A stretch of 32,070 nt of DNA from an uncultured bacterium (GCA_903835185.1 CAILLX010000038.1:1-32070), one strand, 5' to 3'; shown: positions 1 to 11,600, numbered from the stretch's first letter. Made by a program: numbers and translations. The notes: generated from the sequence alone by a model not told the origin.

Positions 1-1
1 A

Positions 2-172
2 CTTCTTGAAGCAGGGCAATTGCCGCTTGCGTCTTCTGTACGGGAGTTGATTCAAGACGATTGCCCTAAGGAATTGCCCAGCGTCTACATTCCGGCGCCG
101 GATCTTTGCTCATACGATGACCTATTTACGCATCTTTGGCGTGCACAACACCGAAAGGAGATGACAACATGA
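2..172 (+). CDS. istA: IS21 transposase IstA, C-terminal fragment
   Basis: The reading frame is open from the window edge and gives the last 56 residues of a larger protein. Its end includes PAPDLCSYDDLF, which resembles the C-terminal tail of IS21 transposases. The DDE catalytic core is upstream of the window. The stop codon overlaps the istB start (ATGA at 169-172), the translational coupling usual for istA-istB. The identification rests mainly on that coupling to an unmistakable istB. The gene is cut by the window edge, and nothing indicates that it is broken. Confidence 0.7.
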   Translation, partial: LLEAGQLPLASSVRELIQDDCPKELPSVYIPAPDLCSYDDLFTHLWRAQHRKEMTT

Positions 173-948
173 AAGATAGAGAACAGCTTGAGGCACTGCT
201 CCGCTCGTTTTACCTGGCATCGTTTGTCAGAAACTACAACGAGTTTGCCAAAAAAGCAGAAAAGGAGAAGCTCGGATACGTAGCCTATCTTCACCAGCTC
301 GCGCTGATAGAAAGTGCGGAGCGGCAGAGCCGCCGCACTGAACGGCTCATCAACCAAGCCAAGCTGCCGCGTGGCAAGACGTTGGATGGCTTCGAGCTGT
401 CCAAGCAACCATCACTTTCTCCAGGTCGACTGAAAGAACTTGCCGAGGGTGATTGTCTTGATCAATGCGAAAACGTCCTGATCTTTGGTATTCCTGGAGC
501 CGGCAAGACTCACCTTTCAGCTGCTTTGGGTCGAGAGTGGTGCCTGCGAGGGCGACGTGTACTTTACACCACTGCCGCAGCGCTTGTGCAAGACCTACTC
601 GTGGCAAAACGAGACCTGCACCTTAACCAGCTGATCAAAAGGCTTGATCGCTACGATGCCTTGATCATTGACGACGTGTCCTACATTCCCTACAACCGTG
701 ATGAGACGGACGTTTTGTTCGTCCTGCTGGCTGAACGCTACGAGACCCGCAGCGTGGTTATTACCAGCAACTTAATCTTCTCCCAGTGGGATACAGTCTT
801 CAAGGACCCAATGACCACGAGGGCTGCCATTGATCGCCTTGTGCACCACTCCACCATACTGGAGCTGAATCACAGCTACCGGGAGGCGGAGGCCAAACGT
901 CGGAAGAAGGAAAAGGAGCAGGAACAGGCAACACCTGCACAGAACTGA
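169..948 (+). CDS. istB: IS21 transposition helper ATPase IstB
   Basis: This is a 259-residue AAA+ ATPase of the DnaC/IstB family, which assembles on target DNA and stimulates the IstA transposase. The length matches the family (about 250). A Walker A motif (GIPGAGKTH) lies near residue 110 and a Walker B motif (DALIIDDVSYIP) near residue 163. Next comes a VVITSNL sensor-type strand, and the C-terminal tail is charged and Lys/Glu-rich. The ATG at 169 is preferred because AAGGAG (155-160) sits 8 bases upstream and the start overlaps the istA stop. An in-frame start at 136 would add 11 residues inside istA. The reading frame is intact. Confidence 0.93.
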   Translation: MKDREQLEALLRSFYLASFVRNYNEFAKKAEKEKLGYVAYLHQLALIESAERQSRRTERLINQAKLPRGKTLDGFELSKQPSLSPGRLKELAEGDCLDQCENVLIFGIPGAGKTHLSAALGREWCLRGRRVLYTTAAALVQDLLVAKRDLHLNQLIKRLDRYDALIIDDVSYIPYNRDETDVLFVLLAERYETRSVVITSNLIFSQWDTVFKDPMTTRAAIDRLVHHSTILELNHSYREAEAKRRKKEKEQEQATPAQN

Positions 949-953
949 CGCCT

Positions 954-976
954 CCTGCGGCTTGCCAAGCCGCAGG
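954..976. repeat. Perfect hairpin after istB
   Basis: Two 10-base arms, CCTGCGGCTT and AAGCCGCAGG, are separated by GCC. This GC-rich stem-loop begins 6 bases after the istB stop. No T-run follows, so it is not a canonical rho-independent terminator. It may insulate the element or stabilise the mRNA 3' end. Confidence 0.7.
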
Positions 977-978
977 TT

Positions 979-1022
979 CCGCCCTGGAGGCATACAGCTG
1001 ACGCTGTAAGCCTCCAGGGCGG
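979..1022. repeat. Large composite hairpin downstream of istB
   Basis: A 12-base outer stem (CCGCCCTGGAGG at 979-990, CCTCCAGGGCGG at 1011-1022) encloses a second short stem (ACAGC at 994-998 with GCTGT at 1003-1007). It starts two bases after the preceding hairpin, so the two form a tandem structured block between istB and the right IS end. Transcription termination or blocking of read-through is plausible but unproven. There is no downstream U-tract. Confidence 0.7.
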
Positions 1023-1112
1023 TTCACATTCATCGGTCAGCAGGGTCAATCGTCCATGGTCGGGAGCAATCCCAAAGGAGTGATCAAGTCCACACATCAA
1101 GCGGCAAATCCA

Positions 1113-1126
1113 AACTGTCGCTGACA
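1113..1126. repeat. Inner copy of IS21 terminal-type repeat
   Basis: AACTGTCGCTGACA is, in reverse complement, TGTCAGCGACAGTT. It shares its first 11 bases with the copy at 1223-1233. Multiple copies of a transposase-binding repeat near each end are typical of IS21 elements, so this is interpreted as the inner right repeat. Confidence 0.5.
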
Positions 1127-1222
1127 CACGACAAAAGGACTTGATGCTGCTCAGACGATGTCATGGTAAGAAATTACGTGAGGCAACAAGGTGAAATCAC
1201 CGGGTTGGCAAGAACTAATTTT

Positions 1223-1239
1223 AACTGTCGCTGGTTCCA
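1223..1239. repeat. Outer copy of IS21 terminal repeat and probable right end
   Basis: AACTGTCGCTGGTTCCA ends in CA and reads TGGAACCAGCGACAGTT from the outside, consistent with the TG...CA termini of IS21 elements. Immediately beyond it the minus-strand sequence resumes similarity to the small protein at 13156. Confidence 0.55.
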
Positions 1240-1615
1240 AAAGTACTTGACGCCAAACACGCTCATTCTTTCGAGTTGTTCGCTGACCTATAAGCTTCAG
1301 CTCGTCTGCGTAGGCCGCAACAGGAATATATTGATGATGCATATCCACTTCGAATGTAGGCTCGACTTTATTGAACCAGTGACATCTAGCCCTACACTCC
1401 TCAACACGCCGCTTACGGCTCAATGTACGCAAGTGAAATAAACAGTTGGAATAATCTTTCGCTGCATGCGCCGATTCTTTGCGCGCCCTCATAGTAATGA
1501 GCAGAGCCAGTTCGCAACCTCGCTCACTCACAGACTCACAAATGTGTTCCAAACTTCTGTTTATAAGTGAACCGATCTGTGCTAGTCCTGTTTGAGGCAC
1601 GCATACAGAATTCAT
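1240..1615 (-). pseudogene. Small conserved protein, 3' end truncated by IS21 insertion
   Basis: The minus-strand frame starting with MNSV is a clear paralog of the protein at 13156-13596. Both begin MNSV, share a CELAxLIxMR stretch in the first third, a CLxxLR stretch, the block HWFN(K/R)VxPT(F/Y)E, and QY(I/M)PVAxYxDELK near the end. A hand alignment from CELA onward gives about 41 identities over about 87 positions. Similarity stops around LL, exactly where the IS terminal repeat begins (1239). Beyond that the frame runs through IS sequence to a stop at 1151. ATG at 1618 is an equally possible start, and GGGGG lies just upstream. The function is unknown and no signal peptide is visible. 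It is called a pseudogene because the native C-terminus is missing. Confidence 0.65.
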
Positions 1616-1618
1616 CAT

Positions 1619-2610
1619 ATTGACCCCCATTCACTTTAAAAAGCCTTGCCATGACGGACAGATTAAAACACTTCAAACACACACTCGATTTCAGATGCTC
1701 ACACCAGACAAATCGCTACTGATTGGATTAGGCTTAATGCTTTTCACAAGTAAAACAACCCCATTAATACAAAGTTGTTTGACTGGCTTTACTGATAAAC
1801 GAACCGTTACCGTAGTTGCTCATTTAATCTGTACAAACCCGCACCAAACTCCCCCGCGCCTCTGATTACTCGCCTACCACCTGGTTACCATAATGCAACC
1901 ATAGCACCTTTTAGCCAGCCTGGCAAGTACCAGCCCAGCAGGTTCCAACAAGCAGTATTCCGCGGCACAGTAAGGGTTTGCGCCGGTTCCACAATAACTA
2001 CCGCACGATGCAGATTACTAAGGAATTGGTTGAATAACTCTCCTCAACCAATCATCAACAACAGTGGATGCCGTGTGAAATCTGCAAATGGAGCACTCCC
2101 CTGCCAAACCATCCTATTAATATGGAAAGGACAGACCACCTTAGCAGCCCCAGCAGCAATCGCCCTGAGCAGCCCTGCTGACCAAGTAAGTAACCGGAAT
2201 CATGTTATTTGCAAGTGCAAAGCTTATTTAGAGAACGCCTCCATATGTCTAACACGCCGCCCTTGTTGCTTCCTAGCGTTTGCTGGTGGAACTTCACTAA
2301 GATATCACGCGAAAATCATCAGATTGCTCACAACAATTTCACGCCGTCCAAATGAGAATAGTGAGGTCAGGAGGGTAGGCACAATATGCCGCTACTGGAG
2401 AGCAATGGTTGATTCACTTTCCCAGAAGCGGGCAGCTGATGGAACGAACTTTCTAACAACCCTCACGACAAACTGAACAGAAGATGCGTTTACAGACGCT
2501 TCAAACGCTTAGATGTAGGTCCAAGCGTTGTTTGTGCTCGTCAAAAACCTCAAGAGACCAACTTACCAAATTTAAATTATTCCACTTTATGAATTATTAG
2601 GTGTGAAGCG
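1619..2610. other. Long intergenic region without a convincing gene
   Basis: About 990 bases separate the divergent truncated small gene and the giant gene. The open frames here (for example 2030-2476, plus) have no recognisable motif, an atypical Cys/Arg-rich composition and no good ribosome-binding site, so none is called. A weak inverted repeat, AACGCTT (2504-2510) with AAGCGTT (2523-2529), lies about 85 bases before the giant gene. The promoter of the giant gene must lie here, but no convincing -35/-10 pair could be identified. Confidence 0.5.
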
Positions 2611-5600
2611 ATGCAAGTAATGAAAAAAAGCAGACACTCTGGAATAGCGTCCTCAATTTGCTTTATGTTCAGCCTATTGAAGCGATCACAAGCGCGACCG
2701 CATTGCACGCAGCTCTTGAGGAGGTTTACTGCTGTTTGGCTCTGTACAGGCTTTCTGGCAATGACGCTTGCGCCGTATGCGCAAGCACAGACTGTGCCGC
2801 CCACAAGCAAAACCACTAGCCAAACAACTGCTACGCCAACAGCAACAGCCAGTCCTGCTGCAGTCCCAAGTTCAACGACTGCGACTACTCTGGGTAACTC
2901 AGCTCAGCCAATTACACTGACACCGCAAATGCTGAGCAATTTAACTAATGTTATTGTCCCTCAGGGTGCGACCCTACTTATCAATGCTGCGCTGACACCC
3001 AAGCTTTCTGTCCTGGGCAACTTCACGAATGCCGGCAAGATCTATGCTTACTCGACCAGTACAGTGGCAAACAGCTTTACCCTCAGCGGGTACAATATAT
3101 ATAATCAGCAAAATTCATTGATCAGCACGTTATTACCTTCTTCCGGCTTTGCTGGAATAACAGGCGCAATATCACAAGTCAACCTCACTCTGGTAGCAAT
3201 CCAGAACATAGTTAATGCTGGCACAATTATGAGTTCAGGCAATCTGAACTTGCATGCCGGTGGCTCCATAATAAACGCACTGCCGGCGGGAGTCACTGGA
3301 CCAAGCCCGATTATGCAGGCCATGAACAATATGAACCTGGTAAGTGGTGCTGGCAACATTGTTAATAGTGGCACACTAGCTTCAATTCTTGGAAATGTAA
3401 ACATCATTTCTCAAAATGTGCAAAACATGATTGTCAATAATATTAGTGGACAGATTCAGGCGGCTCTTGGCGCCATAAATATAGCTAATAATGCAGCTCT
3501 CGCAAACCTGACCACCAGCTTGACTGGCGGTGATTGGCTATCGAAAACATTGAATGTGAGCACTTTGGGCGGAACTGTTTCAATAAATGCAAAGCATATT
3601 TCAGGTGAGCTGAATATTCAGGCACATTCGGCAACAGTTCTAACAGCAACTCCTGATTTGGTTTTAGGAACGTTGAATGTCAGTGATCCAACTTTCTTTA
3701 ATAGTGCCGGCAATATAGATATCGCAACGAACCTGATATTTCCAGGACAGGACCTGGCATTGATTGCCAGCGGAAATATTGATACAACGGTCGATAACCT
3801 CATCATTTCCACCAGCTCCGGCACAGCCAATTCCGGGAACTTACTAATTGTGGCCGGCAGCAATTTCAATGGGTTCAACCTGCTTGGACCTTCAGCCACA
3901 GGAGGCAATATCGACTTTGCCACCCACCCAATTCAATTTATAACAACGTCAGGTGTATCTAGCACACTCAACCTCAATGGTGGCAACCTGACTATGGTTG
4001 CTTATAAAGGAACGAATGCTGGCGCGACAACCGGCAGCATAACTTTGCCTTCCTCTGGGGTACAACCGGTCGGTATATACACCGGCGGTAGCGGCACAGG
4101 CAGCAACGGCAATGTCACCATGATTGCTGCGGGCAGCAGCGGAACTACCATAACCACCGGACCTATCAATACTGGAGTGGGAACCGGCGGCGGCGGCAAT
4201 ATCAATCTTGCAACTGCAATCCCAGTCATCACTGGGGCAGGTACTGTTGACGGCACAGGACACATGAACGGTGCCTTCAGTTGGAACGTCCCGCAGACGG
4301 ATGCCACAGCAGTTATAGACGCCATCACCACAGCTGGCAGCCTAACAGTAGCTGCCGGCTCGATCGAGTTAACCAGCGGCGGAGTAGTCTTGCAGTCTCC
4401 GGCGCCTGCCAGCAACGATGTCGCTTTGCTGGCCAGCCGAAACATCACCGGCGATGCAGGCTCCTTTGTCCAGTCGAACGGCGGCAGTATATCAATGGTT
4501 GCAGGAGCTGCGTTCACCAATGACTCGCTCACAAATATTATTACGATAACGGGACCGTCGCTGACTGGTGGCTCACTTGACCTTAGTCTCAGTCCATTTG
4601 TAAGCTCAGCAGCTCTATCTAGCAACGGCAACGGCGGAAATCTTAATCTTGGCGCATTTGCAGGCGTAGCCGGGGGGACTATTCAAACTCCAGCAGCAAC
4701 AGGAGCTGGAATGGGATTATTTTCTGGTGGAGATGGTACTGGCTCGAATGGCAATGTGACCATTGTGGCTGGAGCACCAGCGGGCACATCAATAACGACC
4801 GGTCAGATCAGCACCGGTGTCGGCACAGGTGGCGGCGGTAATGTAAACATTGCTACAGCACAGCCGTTCGGCCCTGCAAGCATACAGAATGGCGCTATTG
4901 TCAGCGTCGGTTTCTTCAGCGGCATTACGCCCCAGCCTGGTGCGACTACATTGTTGGGCAGCACTATCAACACAGCTGGCAGCCTGGTCGTTGCCGCTGG
5001 TGCAATTGATCTATCCGATGGCAGTAGCATTATTCTTCAGTCTCCAGTCCCAGCCATAAATAATATTGCCTTGATTGCCAATAGCGATATTACCGGCGGC
5101 AGCGGTTCCATAATTCAATCCGATAGTGGCAGTATTCTTATGGTCGCTGGTGCACAATTCACCAACCCACCGTCAACCAATATCATAAAAATTACTGGAG
5201 GGTCGCTAACAGGTGGTTCAATCAACCTGAGCAATAGCTCTTTTGTAAGTTCATCTGCGCTGACGAGTAACGGCAGCGGCGGAAACATCAATATAGTTGC
5301 TTTTGCTGGTTCGGGAGGCGGGACAATTCAAACTCCTGCAGGAACAGGGGCTGGCTTGGGTCTATTCTCAGCAGGCAACGGTACTGGCGCCAACGGCAAC
5401 ATCACACTCATTGGCGGGGCACCTACCGGAACATCGATTACAACTACTCAAATAAACACTGGCAGCGGCAGCGGCGGAGGCGGCAATGTAAATATTGCTG
5501 CTGCAACGCCTGTTACGGTCCCGGGGACAGGCGTCACAGTAGAACTTGGCGCGCTCAGTGGTGGCACCTACTTTAGCTGGGTGAACCCAGAGGGAGGAGC

Positions 5601-8600
5601 CACAGCATCGATAGGTACAGTTAACACTGCTCATAGTTTGACAGTGGCAGCTGGAAACATACTTCTCACTGGTTCCGGTGGCTTCCCTGCAGGATTCAAC
5701 GGACTATTTTTGAACTCACCGCTGGCTCTGCTTGCCACCAACTCAATTTCATCCAGTTCCGGTATTGATATAGAAACTAATGGTGGCGCCATAGTGATGG
5801 CAGCCGGAGCACAATTTGCAAACAATCCTTTGACCAATACGATAAGCGTTACAGGCGCTTCCGCAACTGGAGGATCCATTAATCTGTCCAATGCTCATAG
5901 CATAAGTTCTGCAGAGATGGTTGGTTCTGGAAACGGCGGTGACATAACTCTTGTCGCCTTCCATGGAGCAGGCGGTGGCATAATCAATACTCCAGCAGCT
6001 TCTGGTAGCGGAATGTTTGCCGGCGGCAGCGGAGCCGGGGCAACAAATGGCAATATAGCAATTATCGCAGGCGCCGCAAGCGGGACCTCGGTATCGACTG
6101 GTCCCATCAATGCAGGCGCAGCTTCAGGAAGCGGCGGCAATGTCAATATTGCCACTGCACAGCCACTTGCTGTCTCTGGTGTTCAGATTCAAAATGGCAG
6201 CGTAACTAGTGGATTTTTCAGCTGGAACCTGCCTAGTGCCGGCGCAACAGCCTCAGTTGGATCTGTCAATACTGCAGGCAGTCTCACAATAGCTGCAGGC
6301 AATATTGTTCTAAGCAGCTCGAATGGATTAATCCTACAATCGGGAGCTCCAGCCACTAATGATGTGGCACTTCTTGCCAGCGGTGATATCTCTGGCATTT
6401 CCGGTTCCTTTATTCAATCGACTGGTGGAAACATGATTCTGGTTGCCGGTGCACAGTTCTTCAATGTGCCGGTTGCCGAGACTATCACTGTTACTGGCGC
6501 TTCAGTGACCGGCGGTTCTCTAAATTTGGGCAATTTCACATTCTTGAGTACGGCTGCAGCAGCTACTAATACAAATGGTGGCAATCTCAATCTAATTGCA
6601 TTTGCTGGTGCAGGCGGTGGGACAATTCAGACTCCGTCAGGGACAGGTGCCGGGCTCGGGCTGTTCTCTTCTGGCAATGGAACTGGCTCAAACGGCAACA
6701 TGACAATCATTGCTGGAGCTACGACAGGAACCGCAGTCACTACCACACAAATTAACACAGGCACCGCAACAGGCGGTGGTGGCAACATCAACATCGACAC
6801 CGCGCAGCCAGTTGCATCACCTGGGAATGTGCTCATACACAATGGGGCTTTGATCCCAGGCTCGTCCTTCACCTGGTTAACTCCCAGTGCAAATGCCACA
6901 GCTTCGATTGGAACAGTCAATACCGCCCAGAGCTTGACAGTTGCAGCAGGAAGTATTGTTCTAACTGGGTCTGGTAGTTTCCCGGCAGGCTTCAACGGCT
7001 TGTTCTTAGATTCACCTCTGACAATCACTGCCAGCCAGAACATCTCTTGCAGCCCCGGCATAAACATTGAAACCAACGGTGGCAACATAACCATGGCAGC
7101 CGGAGCTCAGTTTGTTAACAATCCGGTCACGAATGCAATAAGTGTTCTCTCTTCATCAATATCTGGCGGGTCAATTAATCTTGCTACAGCCTCCAGCATC
7201 AGTTCGGCAAGAGTCAGCGGCACTGGTGCTGGCGGAAACGTCAATCTAGTAGCCTTTGCAGGCGTAGGCGGTGGAACTATTCAAACACCGGCAGGCACTG
7301 GGACAGGAGTTGGACTATTTTCAGGTGGAGCCGGTTCTGGCGCTGCCGACGGCAATGTTCTCATGATAGCCGGTGCACCAGGAGGTACCTCCATAACAAC
7401 CGGACTAATCAATTCAGGCAACAATTCAAGCATCGGTGGCAACGTCACAATAGCCACATCCCAGGCATCCAGTATAGGACTGCAGGTTCAAAACGGCGAA
7501 ATTGTCAGCGGCAGCTTCTTCTGGGCAACCCCGCTGCCAGGCGCAACTGCATCTGTTGGCACAGTCAACACAGCTGCAAGCTTGACCGTAGCAGCAGGAA
7601 GTATCTCATTAACTGGCGCCGGAGCACCTGCTGCCAGCTCAGGATTGTTGCTGACTACACCAGGATTACCCGATAACATTGCTTTACTGGCAACACATGA
7701 TATTACTGCCACCGGACCAGTTGCTATTCAAACGAATGGTGCCAGCATTTTACTGGTTGCCGGTGCCAATTTCCAAAACTTGTCACCACCAAATTCAATC
7801 AGCATCCTTGGTAGTTCGGCAACTGGAGGGTCCATATTGCTCAGCAGCGCAGCTTTTGTAAGCTCAGTGACCCTGGCTGCTGGTGCTAATGGCGGCAACA
7901 TACAGTTAATCGCCTATCATGGAACTGGTGGCGGCATTATCAATACCCCGTCAGGAGTATCTGGTGCAGGAGTATATTCATGCGGCAACGGTGCTGGTAG
8001 CAATGGGAACGTAACTCTAATAGCCGGTGCCACCACAGGTACTGTCATTACGACAGGACTTGTGGATACCGGCTCAGCCACAGGCGGTCACGGCAGTGTT
8101 GCTATGGCCACAGCCGCACCAGTGATAAACGGTCCAGCAGTCTCCTTAGTCAATGCCAATATTACTAGCGGCAGTTTCAGCTGGACTTCGGCTAACGGTA
8201 GTGCAACTGCTTCTTTAGGCACAGTCAACCGGGCTGGCAGTCTCCTTGTCCAGGCTGGTTCAATTGTTCTGAGCGGGGCCGGTGGCACCGCAGGGGCAAG
8301 CGGTCTGTTCCTCGACAACACAGCAACTTTGAGTAGCAACAATAGTATTACCCTCCTGTCGGTGGACGGTATAAGCGCTCTGGCTGCTGCCGCAGACATC
8401 CAGACCAACGGTGGGTCCGTCTTGATGGTTTCAGGAGCTAACTTCTCCCACAATGCCGTCACCGGGGCCCTCACATTCTCCAGTGCAGCGCCTGGCGGCG
8501 GAGCTATTGATCTTTCGCTGGCAAAGTTTATCAGTACTCCAACACCAGGCACCGGCAGCAATGGCGCCCCAGTGACCCTTGTTGCTTATGCCGGAAGCGG

Positions 8601-11600
8601 AGCTACCTCCGGAAACATAACAGTCCCTTCTATTCTCACTGGCGGAGCCTCTCTAGCTCTCTTGGGTGGCGGCAACATTACTGCTGCAACCTCGCTACCT
8701 CCAGGGGTCTTAATTAACGGCGGACCACTGACCATTTCACCTCCTACAGTGTTCCAGACAAACGGTGGCAGTATCCTGATGCTGGCTGGCGGACAGTTCG
8801 TAGAACCGACTGCAGGTAATCCAGGAGTTGTATCTATTACTGGCGGCTCGAGCAAAGGCGGACTCATAAACCTGAACAACACACTATATATAAGTTCAGG
8901 CAGTGCCGCTGGCAGTGGTGGAAATATAGATCTTGCTGCTTATAAGGGTACCTCCACCAGCTCAGGGACCCTGAGTGCTACGGAGATCTTCTCTGGTGCC
9001 AATATGCTGAGCGGAAATGCTGGAACTAACGGCAACGTCGACATCGTCGCCGGTGCCACAAGTGGAACGGCGGTAAACATAAGCGGCTTGATTAATGCCG
9101 GTACAGTCACAGGGCTCGGCGGTAAAGTAACTATTGCCGCAGCTCAACCGTTCCTGCCTTCCGGCAGTGTCACTGTGCAAAATGGTGCAATTACAGCAGG
9201 TAGATTTAGTTGGACGACCCCCACTACTGCAACCGTGGTACTCAATACAGTTCAATTTGCTTGCTGTCTTCTCGTTACAGCTGGCGATATCCACCTGACC
9301 GGCAACCTGATTCTGAATAATCCGAGTCCGGCGACAGATCTGGTGGCTATCATTGCCAGTCACAATATTACAGAATCAACCGCCAATTCATTTATTCAGA
9401 CAAACGGTGGTGTGGTGTTCGTTGTGTCCGGTGCCAGCTTCCACAATGTTCCAACAACCGGGGTCGTCATTACTGGTGGATCGTCTACTGGTGGCAACAT
9501 TGATCTTCAGTCCATGGATTTCATAAGCAGCGCAGTTGTCAGCCCTGCCGTTGTCAACGGCAATGGCGGCAACCTCTCTTTTGTTGCTTATGCTGACGGA
9601 AGCGGAAATCAAGGCACTATCAAACTGCCGCTCAGCCCTGTTCCATCTGCTAGCACTGGACTCTTTTCGGGAGGTAAGGGAACCGGTACCAACGGAGATG
9701 TGTCCATAATCGCCGGCGGTGCTACAGGAGTTACCATCAGTGTAGGTAATATCAATACACAAGGCGGTTCTGGCGGAGGAGGAAACATATTGATAGCCAC
9801 CACACAGCCTGTTATTTCACCCAACCCTCCAGGAACCGTCACAATAACAAACAGTTGCACAGTCACCGGTACATTTGTAGCTGGAAAGCTTCCGTGCTGC
9901 AACTCCGGCAGTGGTGATCAAGGCGGCTCCGGCGGCGGCTGCTCTGGCGACAGCAGCAACGACGGCACAAGCACTGACCAGAACAACTCTTCATATCAGG
10001 TGGTTTTAAACAACAGTAACAGCGCTGGAGACGACCAGGGTGGCTCTGGAAACAACAGCTGTTCCAGCGATGGCAACGGCTCCAGCGATGGCAGCAAGAA
10101 CTGCTCCACAGATTGCAGCGGTTCGGACGACGATGGCTCCAACAACGGAAAGCCATGCCCAACTGCTCAAGTGGGAAATATCTGCGCAGCAGGTGACGTT
10201 ACGTTCAAAGTAGGAGGACTTACTGGCGGCACTGTTCATGGTGGTGGAAATATTGTTATTACAAGCAATAACACAATAACCATAAGCAACGATCTTTTAA
10301 CCGGAAGCGGCTTCATTAAAGTCACATCGCTGGGTGGTGATATCGATGTCAATGATGGCATTCATATAATCGCATCGTTAAACGTCGATTTAACCGCTTT
10401 CAACGACGTCAATATAGGTAGCACAAACAGTGGACATGACCCTGTGGTTATCGCCGCAGGTACTCTCAGTGCACAGGGTATAGTTGACGCCAACAACCTG
10501 TTCAATGCCAGCAATATAAATACTGTATCCAATGTTTTTCCTGCCGGTGATTTTGTGAGCTTTGGACATGTCATGATCACTGCCCAGAACGGAAATATTT
10601 TCACACGCAAGAGTTTACAAATACAAAGTGCTGGAGACGATATCGCTCTCTTTGCTGGAGGCAAGATAGAGATATCGGAAGGATCTCACTTCGCTGCTCT
10701 AGGCGGAAACATTATCGTCAATGCTGGAACATTGTGCATAAGTTCGCAACCTGAAGATAACTCTTCCTGCGATAGTAACAACCACAATTATTCCGATAAC
10801 ACTGATTTCGGCAATAATGGCTTTGAAGACCCCAAATGTAATACCTGCAATGTTCAAGGCGACTTAATCAACCTGCATAAGTCTTGCTGCTGGCTTGCCA
10901 TTACTCGCGAGACCGGTGACCAGAAGAATCCACTTTTCGGTGGTGGCATTGCCATTGTGACCGGCAACTTCGGTAAAACTGTATCGGACAGCAAGACAGC
11001 ACTCAATGCCCTATTGGATAGCCATCGCGGGGGCAATGCTGTGAATAAATCAGGGCATATCGTGGGTTCTCCTAATCTGCTCAATCCAAACCACGGTTAT
11101 ATCAACTTCTCAGCTGGGACTCAGGCTACCATTCAAGTAGACAGTAATAACAACTTTGTTTCTGATGGTGGCACCATTCTGGTGCTTTCCACAATCAAGC
11201 AAGACACTATACATATAGATCAACAGGGCGATTTCTTTGCTATCGGACCCGGTCCACACAGTTCATTCATTGCTCCGGCAACTGAGCAATGGATACAGGC
11301 ATGTGGCTTTACTGTTGTTGTTCCTCCATGTTGCCCACCACCACCACCATTTGTAGGTGCTCAACCGTTACCTCCGCTACTCGTAGCACTGCTCGCCTCG
11401 TCACCACCAGCACCGCCAGAACCAGGGCTGCCAGTGCGCCTGTTAACACCGCCACCACCACCGGCACCACCGACACTGCCTGAGACTACTATTACAAACC
11501 CTGACCTTCCACCAGCGACTCCGCCTACACCGCCAGGATTTCCTCCCACGACGATAACACCGCCGGGATCACCACCGCCACCTATTACACCACCACCACC

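Larger units (their letters stand above)
1..1239 (+). mobile_element. IS21-family insertion sequence, right part (left end outside window)
   Basis: The element contains the 3' end of an istA transposase gene overlapping a full istB ATPase gene, the gene pair that defines the IS21 family. Downstream of istB are two stem-loops and two direct copies of AACTGTCGCTG (1113-1123 and 1223-1233). IS21 ends typically carry several terminal repeats and finish in TG...CA. Read inward from the outside, the outer copy is TGGAACCAGCGACAGTT, starting at 1239. The right boundary at 1239 is inferred because similarity of the flanking minus-strand gene to its paralog at 13156 stops there. The left end and any target duplication lie outside the window. 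Confidence 0.75.

Noticed and set aside
1163..1441. 92-residue plus-strand frame over the IS end and truncated small gene
   Set aside because: It is antisense to the minus-strand frame that has a clear paralog, and it crosses the inferred IS boundary.
2030..2476. 148-residue plus-strand frame in the long intergenic region
   Set aside because: Atypical Cys/Arg/Ser-rich composition, no recognisable motif, no signal or domain, and no ribosome-binding site before the start.
3990..9850. CRISPR array or short tandem DNA repeat
   Set aside because: The periodicity is about 645 bases, protein-level and degenerate; there are no short identical repeats with unique spacers.
4002..10664. Many minus-strand frames of 70-210 residues opposite the giant gene
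   Set aside because: They are antisense shadows of the Gly/Thr/Ser-codon-rich repeats, with Val/Pro-rich low-complexity translations recurring at the repeat period.
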